Shown here one piece after another: positions 36,194-48,453 of a stretch of 64,000 nucleotides of DNA; the first letter of the stretch is position 1; the number at the start of each line of letters is the position of its first letter. The DNA is taken from the NCBI GenBank assembly GCA_023159155.1, contig JAJNNX010000007.1:992001-1056000 (forward strand), read 5' to 3'. A model generated the notes under the pieces. It saw only the letters and a program-made list of their open reading frames with translations, was not told where the DNA came from and made no database searches. A program made the position numbers and the translations under genes. Source of the stretch: Ustulina deusta (taxonomy: Eukaryota > Ascomycota > Sordariomycetes > Xylariales > Xylariaceae).

Positions 36194-39100
36194 TTAAAGC
36201 CCGCCGTCATTTACCGCGCCATCGTCACCGGCAAGATTGGCGTCGGTGCGCTGCCGGCCCAAACCTGGCGGGGCGTTGAATTGATGCCAACAGTTTGGTG
36301 CTTGCAGAATGTATCTGCGAGGCTTTTATTTAGCATCGCATATTCATCTCTGACGGCTAGGAATCACTTACCTTGCCATAGCCTCTCGAAAACGCGACTT
36401 GTACTCCTTAGGGCTCGTGACGGTCGGCCGGTTTCGACCACCGCCGGCAAATCCACGGTCCTTGATCCAACTTTCAAGTTTTTTATCCCATGTATATGTG
36501 CGGATGCAGTCGATGATGCCCACTACGAGCTCCTTTCTCACTTCATCAACGGCGATCATTAGTGAGTAATCCATGACGTCCTGCCGTGCGAGGAAGAGCG
36601 TATCGTTGAAGACTGACGCTCTAAGTAGCTTCTTCGAGTGCTCTCGCGCAAACAGCGGGGATTCGTAGATATACTCAACCATATTCTCGTCCAGGAGAAC
36701 CTCGTTCTGTTCGCCGGTCGATTGAATTTTTCGATTCCTCATCGATCCCTTGAGATCGAAGATACGCGTCGGTTCCCGATCATAGAACAAATTCTCCATT
36801 AGGAGTAGGTCAAGTTTGATCTCCGTATTGGTCATCGGATTCTTGATGACGACTTGAAAAAAACCAAGCATCTTGGCAATGACCGAGGGCAATTCGTGAA
36901 AGAGTGCCTCCGCCATTATGCTAAAATATGCTGGTGCGAACTTCAAAAATGCTTGGGTTTCGATTTGCGATAACGACTAGTGTATAGTTAGTTTGATAGG
37001 CGAACAGGGGAACGCACATGGTCAACTGACCTTCATCACTAAGCGATCGTCTTGTGTCTTGAGAAACACTGATTTCGTCTTGCCACCTTTCGAGTCCCAT
37101 GGCACACATCGAGATAAAGATTCAACTATTCGATCTGCCACCCCACATTTGCGGCGAAGCGCATCGAATTGCTCAGCATAAAATATCTTGACAAGCATCT
37201 TGGCTGTCCCTTCGGCAAATTGATATTTGTAATGGCTACTGGAATTGTGGATGAGGCTTGTTTCTAGATGTGCTTCTGTCACAGGCTCCTCAAGATTCGG
37301 GGTATTGTCCCCAATCTCCTCAACATCGGACGATGAATGAGTTGTCTGGCCAGGTTTTCGGCGATGGAATCGATGAAGCTTGCTTTTGTAGTCCTCGGAG
37401 CTCAGAGCAAAAGCGATAACGGAACTTGGCTCATATTCACGAACGATGATATCAGAGTCTATGAAGATGTGATCCGAGGCATTGAGGGGGTAGTCTAAGG
37501 GGAGCCATTGGCTTGCTGATCGTTCGTTCCAGAAATTTGAGAGCGCCTTCATGAAGTTCATTCTGTCATGTTTAGGAAGCTCGAGTGGGATTTCGGTGCT
37601 CGAGTCAAGAGATTCAGCAATCTCTTCAAGAGTGCTGCCATCGATAATGGAGTTCTCAGTGTCGCTGTCACCTTGTTCGTCATCCGTGGGGGCAAGGCTG
37701 GTACTGTGGGCCAAATCATCCACTTCAGCCTCAGCGGTCTCCTCGCTATGATGAGCTTCAGAAGATGGCTCGGTAGTCGCGGTTGGTTCTTGTGCTAATT
37801 TGGCTCTTTCTACAATTGGAGAGCTTGGAACTGTGGCGAGTGGTGTCCTCGGCTCGGCATAGTCTTTTCCAATCGTCTGCTCATCTTCCGCTGGGGGAGG
37901 TTCGTTAACTGCGTCGGCAACGTCCTGGTAAACTTCGACAGTGGCCCTAGTCTTAGAATGCTGAAGGAATGGTCGAGAATGGGACATATTTGCCGCCCGT
38001 TTTTTTCTGTCTTTCTCGCGCTCCTTTTCGAACTCGCGGCTCAGTTGTTCGAAGTGTTTGCGGATGGTGGAAACTCTAGAATCCCTCATCCCTACAAATC
38101 GCGGGATAGAAGACTGATTGCCCTTGCGGTGTTGCTTGGGGCTGAAGAGCTTCTTTTCGGTTTTGACCGACTCATTGGTCAAAGTTTTACGAAGTTCATT
38201 TCCAGCGGGAACATCCGTTAAGGTTGCCTTATCCTTTTCCTTAGCTATGCCGAGTGATTTCCTGCCCATTGCAGAACTAACACGATGTAATGTCGGCAAG
38301 CTACTCGCCGGCTGCGAAATCGCACGGACAATAGGCGGGGACATGTTCGATCCCATCCTACGGGTCGAACCGTGTTCCCCAACCACTTTTGAAGGGTTTG
38401 TAGCGGTGCCCGAGTATATGCTATTTTTAGCAGCTGGGCGGTTAGCATTTTCAAACGAAGCAGTTTGTTGCTTGCGGCGCAACTGTTCCACTTGCTCTGT
38501 TACCGACATCTGTGGGGTCTTGGTAATTGGGCTCGAGGGGGTGGGCCGGGGAGTAATAGGTGTCTCTGGCGGCTCGCCGGCTGGTAGTGATGCTGGAAGA
38601 GTTGTGATACCTTTTTGAGCGTGATCTGGAGAAAGAGCATTCTGTACTGGGGATTTTGGGGTGGCTAGATCCAAGGGCTCTATCCGCTCAAGTGTAGTGT
38701 CCGGTGTAGACGCAAGAGTGGCTTCTTGAGGCGTGACAACGCGAGTCAGTTTTGCATCAGCTCCGTCGGGTTGAGAATTATCAAGACTAGTATCGAGGGG
38801 ATGGGTGTCTTCCTTCAAACCACCGTCTGGGGTGGTTTGTTGGCTATTCTTCGTCAGTTCTATGGCCTCAGTACCAGCTTCATTGATAGACAACGATTCT
38901 TTCGATTCATCCGTGAACATTTTACGCAATTGAATCATAGTAAGCCGTCTTATATCCTTGTCGGAAGGGAGGAAGTCAGCCTCAAATTTGGCGAAGGCAG
39001 CGTCCCACTCGGTTACCTTGACTAACATCTCGCGGAGAACAATGTTGAAGGGAATGACCTCGTAATATCTCGAGTTCATGTATTTCTCCTGTAACTTTCG

Positions 39101-42100
39101 GATGAGAGATGTGTGTTCATCTTGGATTTTCTTGGTTAATCGCTCAATCTCTGCCTTGCAAGGCTCAGCCTTTTCTGGGACAATGTTATCCAACCTTATG
39201 GCCTTGAGCCTAGCTTTTACAGAAGCAGTAAATCGCGTCCATCTATCTTGGCAATGAGTGAAGATGTCATTCTTCATATTGAGGTCATGTTCAACTTTCC
39301 AGGTGATCCTGGCGCGAGGTACGATAATCTCGAGTAGATCAATTGGGTCGTAGTGTACCCGGATGGTCTTGTCTTCTAGACCAAAATAACGAATGTGGTC
39401 TCGATGATGGTCATGGGGACAATTCCAGCCTCCCAAGTTCTCGTCTCTGACCAAATGGGTGCCCCGACTCCAGAATGACAGTTCGAGATATTTGCCAAAG
39501 GAATATTTCCAGGCAGATGCAGACATCTCCATCTTACGCGTCTCGCGTTTACAGATTTTGCAATAGCTCCACATCATGATGTTGTCTCCTCGGGACGCGC
39601 CGTTAACCCCAATCTCGATGAAGAACGTGATACGTGCTTCGCCATGGACGTAGGTTCTATGGTGTTCGTACATTTTGCGATCACAGCCGTTTGCGGTGCA
39701 AGTCGACTCGGCGCCGTAGCACACGTCTTCGATATATTGCCCCAGTGTGCAGTCCGGATCCATATTGTTCCCATGGTCCGTGTGATCATCGTAGAAGCCC
39801 AGCGCAATGAGCTGTGGCTCCACACAAGGAATTTTGGTTTCTGTGCAGATTACAGAATGTAATACCACAATGTTTTGGTGAGCATAGGGGTTGAAGAGGT
39901 CGAGGTTTCCTTGGATGTAATTTTCCCACGATCTTGTCTGTGTTTGATAATTATAAAGAGCTTTGTCATACTCTGCATCGTGAACAGCATGCAGGACTTC
40001 CATGATGTGCCGAGGCGCCTTTTGGCTAGTCTGATGAACCATTTCTGGCTTGATCAATTGAAATCTTTGAGGTTTCGGCTTTTCCTCATCACCGCGCTCT
40101 TCGATAATGTCTTGATCGCGAAGTCGTTTAAGATACACCAACCTACGTTCTTGTTCTCGAGCATTCATTAAAAGGTAGGGCTGAGCAAATTTGACAAAAG
40201 GCGACGCGGAAAGGACTTTGGTTTCGTATTTCGCAACCATGTCACTGTAAAAGGTAGGCATCGGAACGTCTTCGGGAACTAGGCTGTCGTGGGAAGGCCG
40301 CGCATGTCTTTCGTGAAGAGATATTAGCCTGTGTTCTGGGTCGTTAGGTTGCGAAGAGTGGTCTTCGGTTCCGCCCCCGACGTTTGACTCGGTGGCGTTA
40401 TATGATGTCCCGTCGCTAGCCTGGCTTGTCATAAAATCTTCCGAAGTCATTACTGATGACTTTCTCGTTTGTTGTTCAGATACTTCTGTTTCCGTCGTTC
40501 CAATGAAGGAATTGTTTTCGTCCGAAGTGTGCTGGGACGCTTGCTGAGTGGAATTTCTACTCAAATCTTCAGTTGTAGGGAGCTGGATGAGTGAATCGCG
40601 CATGAGGCAGGATTCCAATTTCAGGTTGTAGACAACATATACCATAAATTCAGTGATATGCTTCAATTTCCCAAGTACCGGTGTTTGCGCGCCTCTCAGG
40701 GCAATTGTGCAGCCCAACTCCTCTTGATTACTCGAGAGAAATATGTACGTCTTTTTGCGCCCAGGAATTTCCTCATTGACGAACGTTTTAACCTCAAAGC
40801 CTGTACTTTTTCCAATCTGGAATTGAGTTGGAGGAAGTGCCAGCATGTCAACGGACGAGATGATTTCGGTTTCCAGGCACCTTGATACAGCAGAGAGGAC
40901 TGATGGTTTGACGTTATAGGCGACTGCAATTTTCGCTTCAGAAAGAAATTGTAGCGCAAGCCCGGATACACTTTTCTCTGTAAGTAACAATTGAGGTCGT
41001 AGGGCAATTATTCTGTTCACTAGTTGCTTGAGGAATTCTCTTTCTTGCTCGATGACTGGCTGCAAGCTCATATAATGATGCTGGTGCCTTTGGTACTCGA
41101 TTGGGAATGATATTATGACAACTCGTGGGCTAGACATCCGGCGAGGCATGGCCTTTAGGGCAAGTTTCTTTGTAAAGATGACACCGGGGAGGTAAGTGGT
41201 ATCGCTGGGCCGGCCGCCGGGGATTTTTTTCAACTTCACGTAGTGTCGAATATCAATATCGTCTCCACGATGTATGTCCGGGTCCACGCATGAAGTGCAC
41301 TTGAGAAGAATAGGAATCAATGCCCTCTCCCAGGCAGCCGCGTTGCGAATTCCCGAATCATCCAGGAGCTGGCGTAGGAGCTTGCGAACATGCATCATGC
41401 TCGCGGGGTTGAGTTCCAGACGTGGCTGTTTGTCTCCTTTCATGGAGGAGCTTCGAGTTAGGCGAGCCGCGTTGGAGCTCCCAGCAGATTCGAAGTATGG
41501 CAAGGTTTCATTCGACGCAGATGGTCCTTTAATGGTTGCAGTTCTCGGCCGTGGTGAGCGCATAAGATAGACTTGGGGCCCACTGGTGGTACTCAAATTT
41601 CTACGCCTCGAAGACCGCGGGTGATATTCGTCCACACCACGGCTGGTATAACTAAAACCGCTAATGCTTTTCTCGGCCAGTGCCCTGTTGCGAATTCTCC
41701 GCCCAACTCCCAAATACGGACCGAAGTTAGACTTCTCATGATCGATACTAACGGAATAATTTTCGCTCCCAGAAATTGTTCCCATAATACTCACCTGCTC
41801 ATCTTCACTTGATTCGTCAGACATGTATTGCGCTAGGTCGGGGTCGATGACATTGTCGTCATGAAAAGCCGAGAGGCGGGGCTTTTTCGCCGCCTCTTCA
41901 CTTGCAGACTTTCGAAAAGGGGCCCTTTCATCGACAGGAGGTTTCAGACGGTTCCACAGATTATGCTTTGAAGGTTGACGCCTATGGCCAGACGACTGTG
42001 GCCGTCCGGAATTTATTGACCGCAAAGATCTCGAAGAGCTTGGTCGACTGAGCTGTGGGGTATCAATTTCCAGAACTGCAGAGTTGCGATTAGACGATTC

Positions 42101-43810
42101 ACCAATTCGCTTTGTGGCAGGAATAGCCATCATAGGTGTAGTCATCGATCTACTATCGTCATTGATGTCATCCGTTCGCTCTGAGCTCACCTCATCACGA
42201 CTATGTTTCACGGGAGGAGAGGGGACGATAATCCGAGGCTGGTTTGGCCGAAAGAGTGCAGGCAGGTACGTATCATCAGCGGACTCGTCTGAGATATTTC
42301 CATCCTGCCTCTGGAGAATGATACTCAAGCAGGTTTTGCAAACACGCAGGGTGCCTTGCACTCCAAATCGTTGGCCCGATATGGTAGATGTACAGCTGCT
42401 GTCAAAAATGCAGCCGCACGTCCTACAATGATGCTTGCGGCGGAAAGCGGTAAACGGAGAGCCGCACAGAAAGCATTCCTTGCAGGTTTCATCAGCCATC
42501 CAGAACTGCTTACTTAACACCTGTTTGCGCATCGACTCAAGCTTGGCGCTGACGATTTCGGGTGCACCTTCGTCGACTGTCGTCCCCGGAATCCTGTAAT
42601 CTCCCGATCTCATTCGCTCATGCTGATTTGCCTGACTGAAGGATTCGTGATAGATGCTATTATGGGCAGAAGTATTCACTGGACTAGCCTCTGCTGTTCC
42701 CCGTGAAAAAGATGAGGACCTTGAATGGCTTTCCGATGCCTGTGAGCGATTGATGCGGTCGATCACTGCTGGTCGTCGCGCTATTGGCCTAGCGGTTGGT
42801 CTAGTCTGTGTGTTCAATAAGCTCGGCTCGGATGGTGCTGCCTGAGGAAGAGAAGCTTTCGAAGCAGATTTTAGAGGTTTGACAGGACTGGTTGGTAAAT
42901 CCAGGCTGCCATCCATGCTGTACGCATCGTCGCGACGAGAGCGGCTGGAAACCGAAGCCTTATCCATCTGTGGTAGGCCCACAGACTCACTATAGGCAGG
43001 GGGTATGCCTGATTGTCCTTCGTTCGGCTTGGTGACGCTTATTCTGCGACTGCTCCGAGTAGAGCCTTCCTCGGTTCGAGACGATGCTGGGCGTGACACA
43101 TCTCGAAAAGCACTGACATTACTAACGTTTGCGGTCGGGATAACCAATGTAGACTTGATCATGTGGGGAATACTCTGACGACTAGACGAGGCAGACTTTG
43201 AGGACGCCGCACTAGGGAGAGTAGTGATGGACGGTGGCTTTGTGGATTGATGCTGTTGTGTTTGGTTGTCGCTCATCAGAACTCCCGACGAAGCGACAGC
43301 GGTGGATTCTAAAGGCTCCGAGACGGCTGGGTCGAAAGCATTATCAGCCACGCTGGCATCTGCTCGTGGCAATGAAGGGGCGCCATTCTTAGACGGCAAC
43401 GGAGCCGTGCCCGGGTTCTTTCTGGAAGAAGGATCCGCAGGGGCAAGCTCTGGGGTTTCTAGTGCCGTTATAACCACGGGTTTGTCCTTGTCCTTCCCAC
43501 TGACCCCCACAGCCTCTTTCAGTCTCGAGTACAGCCCACTGAAACCATTCTGAACGAAGTCTCCAGTGAAACCCTTGTTCTCGGTATTATCGACGGACTC
43601 GGGTGGCGGGGCTAAGTCGTTGAAGGTAGTAAGAACGCCCTCCTCCTTGGATGAGGTGTGGATCTTGTCGAGTGCTTGAGCAAGGTGTTCTTTGTCGACC
43701 TGGGGAACTGCAGCAATAGAAGATGTCGCTGAAAGACGACGGGACCTGACACTTGGAGAGAGGCCGCGAGGTGGCGACATGGGGGAGAGCGGAGGCTTCT
43801 TTGCCGACAT
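36194..43810 (-). CDS. FAB1: Fab1, 1-phosphatidylinositol-3-phosphate 5-kinase
   Basis: Three exons, 43810-37031, 36976-36372 and 36314-36194, joined by introns of 54 bp (donor GTCAGT, CTAAC branch) and 57 bp (donor GTAAGT). They give 2,501 residues, the usual size. The FYVE zinc finger at about 435-495 has WMADE, RKHHCR and paired CxxC motifs that bind PI3P. A TCP-1/cpn60-like domain follows at about 840-1080, then a Cys/His-rich conserved region. The C-terminal lipid kinase has DDRLVMK (ATP-binding Lys right at the first intron), RIFDLKGS, DYSLMI and GIIDCIRTYTWDKKLE. It makes PI(3,5)P2 on endosome/vacuole membranes, controlling vacuole size and retrograde traffic. Without splicing the frame stops two codons after the kinase Lys. 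The long N-terminal and 1500-1900 regions are low-complexity and probably disordered. Confidence 0.97.
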
Positions 43811-44832
43811 GGTTGCCGCTGGTCAAACTACACCGTCTCGCTCGAGAGCGAAGGATGGACGACGTGGAACAGGTACCAGAATCGAAAGTCGGGATAGGGG
43901 GCTGTATGGTTTTGGATTTATAAGCACGACAGTGTCATATTCGGTAGTCTTCATAGTAGAAACGTGCGGGAGGGTACAGATGGTATAGATCTATCCGTCC
44001 CTCAGCCGCCGCAACATGCTTTTGGCTATGCGAGGGGGCGATTGCTGGCTTGGGAGAGTCGGACTAAGGAGACGACCAGTCAACGAACAGTCAGAACGAA
44101 GAAGCAACAAAACGCGGCTACCAACAGCTAGACGGATCCTACTTCAGGGTGGAAAGGGACATGGCGAACATACACAGCATGGGAGTCGGCGAGGACTCGT
44201 ATCCCCAGCAAGCCCAAATGGTGTAGAGGACTGGACAGGGCTGGAATGATAGTGGTCCATGTATTTTACTGGGAGTTACACTCTCTACTCTAGGTGTCTT
44301 GCGAGAAGGTGGTGGTCTCAGACGAGCATTGGTGACGCAGTTGGTGGAGTAACTGAGGTGCAGCTGCCCAAAACCATGGGCGGGCTAGGTATTGGCCGTC
44401 GTCTGAAGACGGCGGTTCGTCCCAGTCGCAAGGTACTAGTCTAGGTGCAGGTACCTGGATCAGAGAGCTTCACTGGCTCGGCCTTTGGGTACAGTGTGGA
44501 GCCCGAGAACTTCGAATGTGGGAGGCATGTGCAGGTGCTAGGTGGGCTGCCAGGCACCAATCCCTCAACTCTGATTCCCGAGCCACGTGACTTCGCATTC
44601 TTCTATGCCCCGCAACCATCCTTCCTCGCGTCGTCATACGCGCGTCTGTCCACAACGACTAAGGATTAGTACTAGGTCTAAGGCACTTACCTGATATGCA
44701 CGCCACCATCTGCCCACATTATGTAGCCTACTTGGCGACAATACGAGAATGTCTTATGGGATAGTTGCTCGCCGTTGAGTTGAAAGGCCACTTGCAAGAC
44801 AAGCGGCATTTTAATGAACAGATTGTCATGGT
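43811..44832. promoter_or_regulatory. Divergent region between FAB1 and the 44833 gene
   Basis: 1,022 bp containing the upstream sequence of two divergent genes. Small frames here lack family resemblance. No operator or RNA gene was recognised. Confidence 0.4.
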
Positions 44833-47043
44833 ATGAGCCACAGCGACCGTGGCCCTCTTTCGAGACCAGCGCCAAGTATGGCAAGCAACTTTGAATCAGC
44901 TCTCAATATTGCCTCGTCGACACCAGATTCGTCCCCATCGGATATTTTGGGTGAGACCAAAATCAGGCGTCCACTTGTCAAGATTCCCGCCGCTCAGAAG
45001 AAGCTTTTAACTGGACATGAATCATGGGAAAGTTTGTTGAGCCGACGGCCCAATGGCTTTATTAACGTGCCACCTTGTGTGCTGGAACAAGTGAAAGCTT
45101 CATACGCTCGACAGAAACGAGCAGCGGGATCAAATCATGTCGTTGAATTTGCAAGTCAGACGGAAGATGATGCAGATCCTCCCGAGCCATCCGGGAGCCA
45201 GTCATCGCTCCCGCCTCGTGTCCAGGAGGACGGCGAAGAGAGCGGCGATGATGACGGGGGTGCTGATGAGCCGGCCTCATGGCCACAGAGTCCCGAGACC
45301 CATCTCCAACCGCCGAGGGTTGAAAGTGAGGAACAAAGTCAACCATTTATGACACAACTTCCTGAGAAATCGCCGCCACAACCTACTGTCATGACCTCAC
45401 CACCAGAACATTCCAAGCTGCTCGAGTTTCCGCAGAGCAGTCAGGGGCCCGAGGATGAGCTTGAAGTTGAAGTTCCAGTTGCCCTTACCTACAGTCCCGT
45501 GCCCATTAACAAATCAGCTCTGCCAATGCTAGCAACGCCTCCCTCAGCCCAGGTTGTGCCATGCACGTTTGAACAATCCATACAAAGTGACTCCACAATT
45601 GCTTGGAAGAATTTAGATCTGCAACGGAAACCCAAACCAAAGACGCACATATATAACCGTGTGCCCAAGCTATACCGCGGACCTAAACAAGGTGCCGTCT
45701 CATCATTCTTAAATCCTAATATGGGCTCAAATAAAGCCACAGCCGTCCTGGGTCACAATGCCGATGCGGAAAGCTCATTGTCTATTTATGATACCTCATC
45801 GCCCGTCATACCGTCGACAACAAACGACCCAGAAATTGAGGGCGAAAAGCACACACGAGTTGGTGATGTCAAACCAAGCCAGAGGTTGACGTATGGCACC
45901 GATCTCGGTTCCAACAATCTCCATAGCCCTTCAGCTTCGGGATCATATTCCCCAGTACAAATGCAGCCTGCGCCGCTTCATGCTATGCACTCTTCTCAAG
46001 CAGCCCCACCTGTCGCCCATTCCGCCGTTCCGCCAGCCGTAGCGTCGAAGGGCTGGGAAGCTCCATTCATCTACTACACAGTTACGTATCCAGACTATCA
46101 TGGAACCATGCAGGACTTTATAACGGCATGCATATATATACAACTACAGTATCGCAGAATTCGAACATCCTTGTACGACGACTTCATCAGAGCTTGGGTC
46201 GAAGGATACCTACCTTACATCAAAGATTGCGACGAAGCAACGCCCCCCCGAAAAGCGCTAAGAGCGATTGAATGGTACAACGAAATTGACGATGACCCTT
46301 TATACACTTCCCGAGTCGTGACGCGCCAGAATCTGCAATCGGTACTTAATTTCTATCCGAGCGAGCTCGAGATGGCGCGACTGTCCTTGGGCATCTTATC
46401 CAGTCAAGGGTCAAGCCAGCATCCAGTTCCTAATAGCCAGCCAGAGCCATGTGCTCAGAATAATCATATCTCGCAATCCGGCACGCACCCACAACAATCG
46501 AAAGGGAAAGAGCCGATACGAAAGGCGGTGGAGGTGCCAGAGGTAGAAGTTGGGGTATCGGAGTTACCACCGCTCCCGAAACCAAAATTGCCACCTTTTG
46601 CAACCAACCGAAAAATACCGGCAGCCCATAGATCCATCGGCGGAATAGAATCCCGACCAGCGCAGCACAAGGGCTTCTCACGGTCCCTCTCGGAGTCGAC
46701 CCTGCACAAGAAGAGAACTGCAATCAACAAGCTCCGCACAGAAGAGACCAAGCGAATTTCGTTAGGCCCCACGCCAAGCGAAGAGCCCATGTCAAGCACG
46801 TGGCGTATGAGGCCTGGTTCTGGCAGCACGGTCAGCAACCATTCGGAGCGGTCTAGGAACACTGCTCAGACTTCCATTGCCCCGGAATCTGCTACAAGAA
46901 AGCAAAGTGCAAAAATTACCGAAGACGCAGAGGAGAGGCGTAAACGCCGACTTGCGAAACACTTCAAGAAACGAATGGCGGGAAGGGGGAGTATTGCTAG
47001 TTCAGCCCCCGTAAGCAACACTCCTACATCGGGGGGGAAATAA
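44833..47043 (+). CDS. Largely disordered protein with one conserved central domain, function unknown
   Basis: A single frame of 736 codons. ATG 44833 (MSHSDRG) is used, but ATG 44878 (MASNFESALN) is an equally plausible start. A short conserved-looking N-terminal segment (KLLTGHESWESLLSRRPNGF) is followed by about 300 Pro/Ser/Glu-rich residues. The only compact region is at about 405-520, running from WEAPFIYYTVTYPDY through YIQLQYRRIRTSLYDDFIRA and AIEWYNEIDDDPLYTSR to NFYPSELEMARLSLG. The C-terminus is highly basic (ERRKRRLAKHFKKRMAGRG), suggesting nucleic-acid binding or nuclear import. I do not recognise the family. A chromosome or telomere scaffold is conceivable from the layout, but nothing proves it. 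Confidence 0.85.
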   Translation: MSHSDRGPLSRPAPSMASNFESALNIASSTPDSSPSDILGETKIRRPLVKIPAAQKKLLTGHESWESLLSRRPNGFINVPPCVLEQVKASYARQKRAAGSNHVVEFASQTEDDADPPEPSGSQSSLPPRVQEDGEESGDDDGGADEPASWPQSPETHLQPPRVESEEQSQPFMTQLPEKSPPQPTVMTSPPEHSKLLEFPQSSQGPEDELEVEVPVALTYSPVPINKSALPMLATPPSAQVVPCTFEQSIQSDSTIAWKNLDLQRKPKPKTHIYNRVPKLYRGPKQGAVSSFLNPNMGSNKATAVLGHNADAESSLSIYDTSSPVIPSTTNDPEIEGEKHTRVGDVKPSQRLTYGTDLGSNNLHSPSASGSYSPVQMQPAPLHAMHSSQAAPPVAHSAVPPAVASKGWEAPFIYYTVTYPDYHGTMQDFITACIYIQLQYRRIRTSLYDDFIRAWVEGYLPYIKDCDEATPPRKALRAIEWYNEIDDDPLYTSRVVTRQNLQSVLNFYPSELEMARLSLGILSSQGSSQHPVPNSQPEPCAQNNHISQSGTHPQQSKGKEPIRKAVEVPEVEVGVSELPPLPKPKLPPFATNRKIPAAHRSIGGIESRPAQHKGFSRSLSESTLHKKRTAINKLRTEETKRISLGPTPSEEPMSSTWRMRPGSGSTVSNHSERSRNTAQTSIAPESATRKQSAKITEDAEERRKRRLAKHFKKRMAGRGSIASSAPVSNTPTSGGK

Positions 47044-47739
47044 TAAGAACGGTTGCGAGGCTTGGGGATAAACATGCTTATGTATGATGGAGTTCTGGCT
47101 GGCGTCGGACTATTCATTCTGAGTTAAAAGGTAGTAGATACCCACCATGGCCCAACTGCCGCAGCAGAAATATTCAAATATAGTAAATACGCTCAAGCGA
47201 GAAATAGTTTCGTTTTTGACTGAGGAACTGCAACCGGCTAGAACCTTTTTCGTACCTTGTATATGAAATTGCATCAGGGCGGAGGGGGGAGGTATTCTGA
47301 ATTTGCCCCTCTCCTACCGAAGTGTCCTCTATTTGACATTTTCCCAATTCCTACATCCTAGTCTGTCTTTATCATCAGCATGCTGTAGAATACTTGTCCG
47401 TCACCCCACGCCTTGACGCAAGCGATAGCTTTGGTGTGAAGCGGTGCCTATTTCAGCGGCTCGGCATGATATGCGCCTCAGTTCGCAAGGATTTTATGGA
47501 CGGGTTAAGTCTTCGGTCTAGTCTAGATATATCGCCTTATTGCCATTCCATAAGGCCTCCACATTCCGACAGGCAAGGGGCATGGCAGAATTCGTGATAA
47601 GCCGAGCATCCACCATGCCCTCCATTAGATGTCTAGTGATGCCCAACCCATACTTTACAGCCTCAAATCGTACAGCCGACCGCGTCCAATACCATCTTCC
47701 TCTTTCTTCTTTCTTCTTTTAACAGATACTCCACGACCA
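47044..47739. other. Convergent intergenic region
   Basis: 696 bp between the 3-prime ends of the 44833 gene and the BolA-like gene. A pyrimidine-rich stretch lies near 47695-47720. No gene or RNA is supported. Confidence 0.4.
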
Positions 47740-48453
47740 CTACGCTTTCCCGGCTTCCTCCTTCGCCTTCTGACGCTCTTCTTCCTCAGGCGTCATCGTC
47801 CGCAGCTGCAGGGCGTGGATGCCGCCCTCGGCCGCCATCTCGTCGCGCAGGAGGCCGTACACGAGGCGGTGGCGCGCGGGCTGCATCTTGCTCTGGAAGG
47901 CGGCCGATGTGATGACGACGCGGAAGTGCGTCTCGCCCGACGTGCTGCCTTGCATAGGCTTGTGGTGCGCATCTGGGGACTGTGTCAGTGTGACGCGTAG
48001 GCACAAGATTTCGAGGGCGACGAAAGGAAAGAAAACGACCGGGACACGTGGGTTGTGTTATTGCTGATGGAAGGAATAATTCAATCGTAGACTTACGCTT
48101 ATGTGAGTCGTTGAAAATCTCCAGGCGTGAAGGGTTAAGCGCTTCTGTGATCTACTCGCCGTCGTCATGATAGTCAGTTACAGGGTCCGTTATTCATTTC
48201 ATGCATTGTGCCTTTTTTTTTTTTTTTTTTTTTTCTTATGTCATCAATCAATGGACTCAATCCATGCCATGAACGACATGAGTAAGATCAGACAGAAACG
48301 TAGTCCTACCTTAGTCCGGATAGCATCCTGCATGGGAGTCTCGGACGCCATTGTCGCCGTGGCCAGCAGACGTCTAGGGAATAGTAGTGCAGGCAATGAT
48401 GTCCGGATCAGCGTAGCCGGTGCTAAACCCGCGACCGTGGCTCGACGCAACAT
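47740..48453 (-). CDS. BolA-like protein, mitochondrial type
   Basis: Three exons, 48453-48310, 48151-48097 and 47972-47740, with introns of 158 bp and 124 bp, encode 143 residues. The phases join exactly (AAG|ATC, then C|AT giving SHKHAHHKP). The start MLRRATVAGLAPATLIRTSL is basic and free of acidic residues up to the MASETP segment, as in a mitochondrial presequence. The BolA domain contains LNPSRLEIFNDSHKHAHHK, SGETHFRVVITSAAF and the signature ARHRLVYGLLRDEM. BolA proteins partner monothiol glutaredoxins in Fe-S cluster trafficking, and this resembles the BOLA1/Uvi31 subgroup. The second ATG, MASETP, could give a non-mitochondrial form. The first intron contains an A22 run on the coding strand. 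Confidence 0.92.
48213..48234. repeat. T22 homopolymer inside a BolA intron
   Basis: A run of 22 T on the plus strand (A on the coding strand) within intron 1. The run leaves splice sites intact. Confidence 0.95.

Noticed and set aside
37022..37030. End of Fab1 at the stop just after the kinase Lys
   Set aside because: A 54-bp intron with a CTAAC branch joins to the rest of the kinase domain in frame.
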